A DNA stretch of 21,294 bases from Nemertoderma westbladi. Its lineage: Eukaryota; Xenacoelomorpha; Nemertodermatida; Nemertodermatidae. Of this stretch, positions 17,890-21,294 are shown in pieces. Under the pieces are notes generated by a model. That model worked only from the letters and a program-made list of their open reading frames with translations, did not search any database and was not told where the DNA came from. The stretch spans positions 1 through 21,294 of the forward strand of contig JAUCBJ010006563.1 in the NCBI GenBank assembly GCA_032718475.1, read 5' to 3'. Every line of letters starts with the position of its first letter. The stretch's first letter is position 1. The position numbers were made by a program, and so were the translations under genes.

Positions 17890-18436
17890 TCATTTGGCCA
17901 GTTGCATTAATATTTTATTCTGTTTTACAAATAGCTTGTACAAATGCATGCTATACTTTGACCAGGTAGGAAGATACTTCCTATTTGACTTCATTCTTGA
18001 CACTGTCATCCAACCTGTTATTTCCACCACTACCATCCTTTTTTGGCTATCCAGATTTGGTCCTATGTTTAACTGTATAGTGAAGTTCATTGGCACCATT
18101 AGCCAATGTCTTCAGAAGAAATGCTCGACACACCCTCATCTTAACTCCACTTTTAACAAGGTGATACCCATGGGTAACTTGTTTACGCCCATCCACAATA
18201 CGAGACTGGTTGACTGTCTTTACCATGTTATTTAGATACTGGTGATGTGATTCTCTATCAGCCATGTCAATCCAATACAATGAAAATGCTGCAAAAAAAT
18301 GTAAAAAAAATGTGTTGTTCCAATTCCAAAGCAAATTCCAAAAGTTCAATTCCAAAAGCGTCTTCATCAGGTTGTACAACTTCTGCCAAGTTGTATTTCT
18401 GATCATAGTCATAGTCATAATCATAACTAACAGCAA
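17890..18436 (-). pseudogene. N-terminal fragment of an unnamed transposon-associated protein
   Basis: On the minus strand, 18270-18047 includes MADRESHHQYLNNMVKTV, then VTHGYHLVKSGVKMRVCRAF and LLKTLAN. After a frame change, 18099-17890 gives SRMKSNRKYLPTWSKYSMH and LYKLFVKQNK. The pattern V-C-x-x-F-L-x-T-L followed by SxYxR/SNRKYL...MYxLY is, from memory, shared by many repeat-encoded proteins in arthropods, cnidarians and other invertebrates, usually listed as uncharacterised or transposase-like. No formal family name is claimed. The overlapping frames show at least one frameshift. The expected C-terminal part was not found downstream. Residues upstream of the Met at about 18266 look like low-complexity non-coding sequence (TCATAG repeats near 18405). 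Confidence 0.45.
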
Positions 18437-18634
18437 TATTCTGATTCCTACTCAGCAGACAAGTTTTCGTCATTCACGACTTGTTAAAATAAATGAGTTT
18501 TCGTACGCCCAACAAGTATCTTTTATATTATAATGTTACCAATTAATTTCTCCTACGAGCATCATCAGGGACTAACTATAACTCTTTAAGAAATATACAG
18601 CACGCAGATTAGGCCTACCTAAGCTAGTTGCTGG

Positions 18635-18689
18635 CCGTCTGTGGATGGGCAGTGAAATCATATCTATGGATGGGCAGTTAAATCGCATT
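18635..18689. repeat. Short direct repeat
   Basis: TGGATGGGCAGT(G/T)AAATC occurs twice (about 18641 and 18667), 26 bp apart, immediately outside the 3' end of the Merlin-type remnant. Confidence 0.7.
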
Positions 18690-19530
18690 TCACTTCTTTT
18701 GCATTATCTTGAGCTTGGCTTTTTCCCATAAACTCTCAATTCTTTGAGTGTTTGCTATATAGTTGTATTCACATTTTCCTTTCCTTTCTTTGAGTGATTT
18801 ACCTTATGGTGAAAATACTTCCCACTTCTATCATTTGATCGCAAGGGTCATTTCTTGGTAGTGATTCCGACATAAGAGCATAAGCAGCCCACCCATCCGA
18901 GTTAATAATACACCCGCCTTTGACATATGCCTGAACGATTGGTCTCAGAGTTCTTGTGTTTCGCCTGAGGACACGAAACATTCTTACTTCTAGATTCCCA
19001 TCAGGCCTCTTGCAGACCATCACAAATATCCAAGGTCCCATTACCTGCTTTCCATAATTCTTTGAAGCAAGTGGGGGCATGGAACAGCATTTCCCAACAA
19101 CATTCTCCCACGATTGTACTTGCGTATGCCCACAAAATATGACTCATCAATCTGGTCAATTGGTCCAGGCCTACAAATCATTGGAGCTTCACACATTTCT
19201 TGATACATTAGTTCGCAGGTATTATTGTGCCAATCGACAAGTACTTCATTGTTATAGTATCCAATGATTCCACCTAAAAGACGGTGCTTTTCTCTGAAAC
19301 TAACTTCAGAAACAAACATGTATTCGATCCATGAATCTGAATAACGAGGAACTTTGTCTTAGTTCCAAAAAACGTGTTTTCCTTAGCCTTTACACCACCA
19401 TACCAAATAGAAATACCAATCTTTAAAAACAGTCACCAAGTGAACATCAGTGGTACACTCATCATTTTCATCATTTGAAGGGAGCAACCCCTTCAACTGA
19501 TCAAATTCAATGGCTTTTGCCTCCATTAAT
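18690..19530 (-). pseudogene. Merlin-type (IS1595/ISXO2-like) transposase, broken
   Basis: Minus-strand order: an acidic N-terminal piece with EAKAIEFDQLKGLLP (about 19530-19480) and a Trp-rich segment near 19430. Then, from 19319, come MFVSEVSFREKHRLLGG, EVLVDWHNN, and PGPIDQIDESYFVGIRKYNR with the first catalytic Asp at 19146-19148. After a frame change near 19080 come YGKQVMGPWIFVMVC, RRNTRTLRPIVQAYV and INSDGWAAY with the second Asp at 18895-18897. After another frame change near 18770-18795 come NHS, then TQRIESLWEKAKLK with the Glu at 18735-18737, and the stop at 18690-18692. The order and motifs match the ISXO2-like transposase domain. In eukaryotes this belongs to Merlin DNA transposons, which cut and paste. 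All three acidic residues survive, but at least two frameshifts, plus a stop near the N-terminal end, inactivate it. Terminal repeats were not found. Confidence 0.8.
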
Positions 19531-19997
19531 AGAGCCAAACAAATTTTTCAATACCAATATCAACCTCAATTGGTGTATTTTTAAATGTCATTTGATGTTT
19601 AGACATAGCCTGCTAAAAAAATCATATATTATGATAATTTTATAATGTTCTTGAATGAATAAAAATAACCATATCAACAATATAATTTACATCAAAAAAG
19701 GAATTTCGAGATTATTATATTATATTATTTACCATCAATTTTTTTTTCGAAAAAATTTTCTAGAACAAAAAATACTTGTTCTAGAACATTATTTTTTGTT
19801 TAAATTAATAGCTAAATCACTTTCACTAATAGTATTCTAGAACACTTTCAAAAGAAAATTTACCAAGAAAAGCTAGTATAAAAAATTGTGGGGTGTTGTA
19901 CGGATGCCATAGTAGTACCCGTGGCTGTTGGTGAGGTACATTCGGCAGCCTCGGTTGTAGGAGAGGATCCATCTGTAGCTGTTGGTGTGGCGCAACC
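19531..19997. other. Intergenic, A+T-rich
   Basis: There is no gene. The stretch includes three TTCTAGAAC sites (listed separately). From 19890 to 19997 it becomes less A+T-rich, with repeated GTAGCTGTTGGTG / GTGGCTGTTGGTG words. These would read as a Thr/Pro-rich segment on the minus strand but are interrupted by stops. Confidence 0.5.
19758..19843. promoter_or_regulatory. Cluster of three TTCTAGAAC dyads
   Basis: TTCTAGAAC occurs at 19758-19766, within GTTCTAGAAC at 19778-19787, and at 19835-19843. The word contains the tail-to-tail TTCnnGAA arrangement of heat-shock elements. A fourth lies at 11329-11337. The first two sit in a larger inverted repeat. No downstream gene is known, so regulation is only a possibility. 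Confidence 0.25.
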
Positions 19998-20203
19998 TAC
20001 AGGGTCGACTTAGTGGTTGACCCGGCTCCTCCAGGTTGTAACAGCACCATTAGTAATATTACAATTATAAGAATTACCAGAATAGATGATAATATTTCGA
20101 ATGCAAGTTTAACCTGTTTATCCACATCTTTTAGTATTTGTCATAACCAGTTTGATTGTTGTTCTGCATTGCTCTGCAGTGGTGAGCTCGGAATTTCACC
20201 TCA
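19998..20203 (-). pseudogene. Possible membrane-anchor fragment
   Basis: A minus-strand frame read from 20203 is interrupted by a TGA at 20141-20143 and ends at a TAG at 19998-20000. It includes LKDVDKQVKLAFEIL, then a strongly hydrophobic stretch SSILVILIIVILLMVLL (about 20085-20035), then QPGGAGSTTKSTL. It has no start codon of its own and no recognised family. It lies about 230 bp downstream of the virus-like remnant in the same orientation, so it may be part of it, of another element, or a chance hydrophobic reading of A+T-rich DNA. Confidence 0.25.
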
Positions 20204-20428
20204 ATGTTTTCTGCTTGTGTTTGTGCTGCTGGATGCTCAACTTCATCCAATTAAATTTCTTCCACAGCCATTGTATATGAACTCTATGCATAAAAACTAC
20301 TTGTTCCACTGAACAAAGACGACATGGTCACTTGATGTCTATGAATTTTTTATGTTAAATACTCGAAGTGAATAATACATAAAGCACCTGTTATGTTGCT
20401 GGACTCCCTCACACACAGAAACTTGTTG

Positions 20429-21294
20429 CTACGTGCTGCCCACGTATGCCCAAGAGCTGTCAGTCCACCAGAACAGGGAGAAACCACTATCGCCCTGGAG
20501 TGCAAGGGAGTTCGACGAAGCACTGGTCACCATTGGTTTCCAGCACCCTCCCCTCACACAATCTGGCTTTGTACTTCCCAGACCACTCTTTCATCACTCT
20601 AAGTTGATAGACTTTTAGCCCATCCTCAATAGGATGAGGATTCACAGTTCCCATCCCGTACACTGCGCCATCCTTGTCCGCATCATCGTGAATAAGTGGA
20701 TATTCGACATCACCACAATATAACAGACATCTTTTAGTAATGTGGCTCTTAGTGACAATGCTGCCATTGATGAAGAAACCCCACCCCACATACAAAGACA
20801 TTCCCAGCAACCATTCCTTGGTTAGTTCTACCACTTCTCCCTCATGTGGTCTTCGCTTCGGAGTCTTGACCATTCCCATGGAGATCCCCCACTATGAATG
20901 TTGAATCCATTACTATCAGTGGGCTCCAAACCAACCTCATGAGCATTTGCTCGCGTGCGCAATCCACTGGTGACAGTTCCAAGCCCGGTGGGCCTAGCAG
21001 TAATCACCATGTCAGAGAGAAGGACCATGCAAACCACCATGATGAATACTCCTATGTATTTAGCCATGCGTGCTGCAGTTTCTTTTCCTACTTTATCCAA
21101 TCCAAAACCTGCAGAGGCTAACAAAGCAAGTGCCATGCAAAAGATAATATCTCTCTTTTGTGTGGTATCCACTCCCCCTCCAAATGGTCTCAACATACTG
21201 GATGATAAAGCACGCCAATCCCAAGATAGCCAGTAAACAACTCGTCATGAGCCAATCACCTATGAAACAAATACCCTATCACTGTTCGTTCCCA
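20429..21294 (-). pseudogene. Endogenous virus-like remnant: multi-span membrane segment plus NS3-like serine protease domain
   Basis: Read on the minus strand from the window edge, the sequence shows a hydrophobic segment (LLAILGLACFIIQYV, about 21240-21195). After a frame change come two more (IIFCMALALLASAGFG, about 21150; YIGVFIMVVCMVLLSDMVI, about 21070) and a hydrophilic linker of about 40 residues. After a second frame change near 20890, a domain resembling a chymotrypsin-like protease follows: GWGFFING, then SHITK with the candidate His at 20742-20744, then DKDG with the candidate Asp at 20670-20672. A third frame change lies near 20500. Beyond it GDSG places the candidate Ser at 20486-20488, and a stop falls at 20429-20431. 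His-Asp spacing is 24 residues and His-Ser about 85, close to the spacing known for Flaviviridae NS3 proteases, which also follow membrane-spanning regions. No helicase is seen downstream. It is inactive and cut by the window edge. Other plus-strand RNA virus proteases, or a host serine protease, remain possible. Confidence 0.5.

Noticed and set aside
20013-20312. 99-codon plus-strand open frame
   Set aside because: Cys/Ser-rich with no recognisable motif, and opposite a minus-strand hydrophobic reading; no independent support.
20894-21236. Plus-strand open frames opposite the virus-like remnant
   Set aside because: They are antisense shadows; only the minus strand shows the hydrophobic segments and protease motifs in a sensible order.

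Overview
The window looks like non-coding, repeat-dense DNA from an animal nuclear genome, most likely a marine invertebrate; the species cannot be named from the sequence. The reasons are high A+T content, homopolymer and minisatellite tracts, many short GTACCGG and TAGGCCTA motifs, one recognisable spliceosomal GT...AG intron inside a transposase, and transposon families known from metazoans. No intact host gene was found. Every recognisable coding stretch is a broken mobile-element or virus-like remnant, nearly all on the minus strand.

Layout. Bases 1-690 (minus) are the pre-reverse-transcriptase part of a non-LTR retrotransposon cut by the window edge. A perfect 69-bp tandem duplication follows at 815-952. 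Bases 2133-3844 form a repeat block bracketed by poly-C runs. It contains a divergent ~162-bp satellite whose monomers carry a palindromic core, and a 199-bp duplication. A fold-back (MITE-like) palindrome lies at 4797-5075.

The centre is a nested pair. A decayed pogo/Tigger-like transposase gene on the minus strand occupies about 10860 down to 10248 (DNA-binding end) and resumes at 6897 down to about 5200 (catalytic C-terminal part, Thr/Ser/Pro linker, Cys/His finger). Between the halves sits a 3.3-kb Mutator-like element (6903-10247) with matching short terminal inverted repeats and a near full-length but broken transposase on the plus strand. The start of the pogo catalytic domain is missing at the junction, and the Mutator-like element has no visible target-site duplication, so material was probably lost there.

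The right half holds an exact-period 68-bp minisatellite (12950-13545), two unrecognised exon-like stretches (14086-14642, plus), a hairpin element (14949-15086), a GC-rich C-terminal fragment of a retroelement protein (15486-15716, minus), a ~60-bp A+T-rich minisatellite (16785-17370), an N-terminal fragment of an unnamed transposon-associated protein family (17890-18436, minus), and a Merlin/IS1595-type transposase with all three catalytic residues still visible (18690-19530, minus).

The most unusual item is at the right edge (20429-21294, minus): a multi-membrane-span segment followed by a chymotrypsin-like serine protease domain. Its His-Asp-Ser order and spacing resemble the Flaviviridae NS3 protease, which suggests an endogenous virus-derived sequence. 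It is broken by frameshifts and stops. These elements do not form a pathway; the window is a record of successive insertions and decay.
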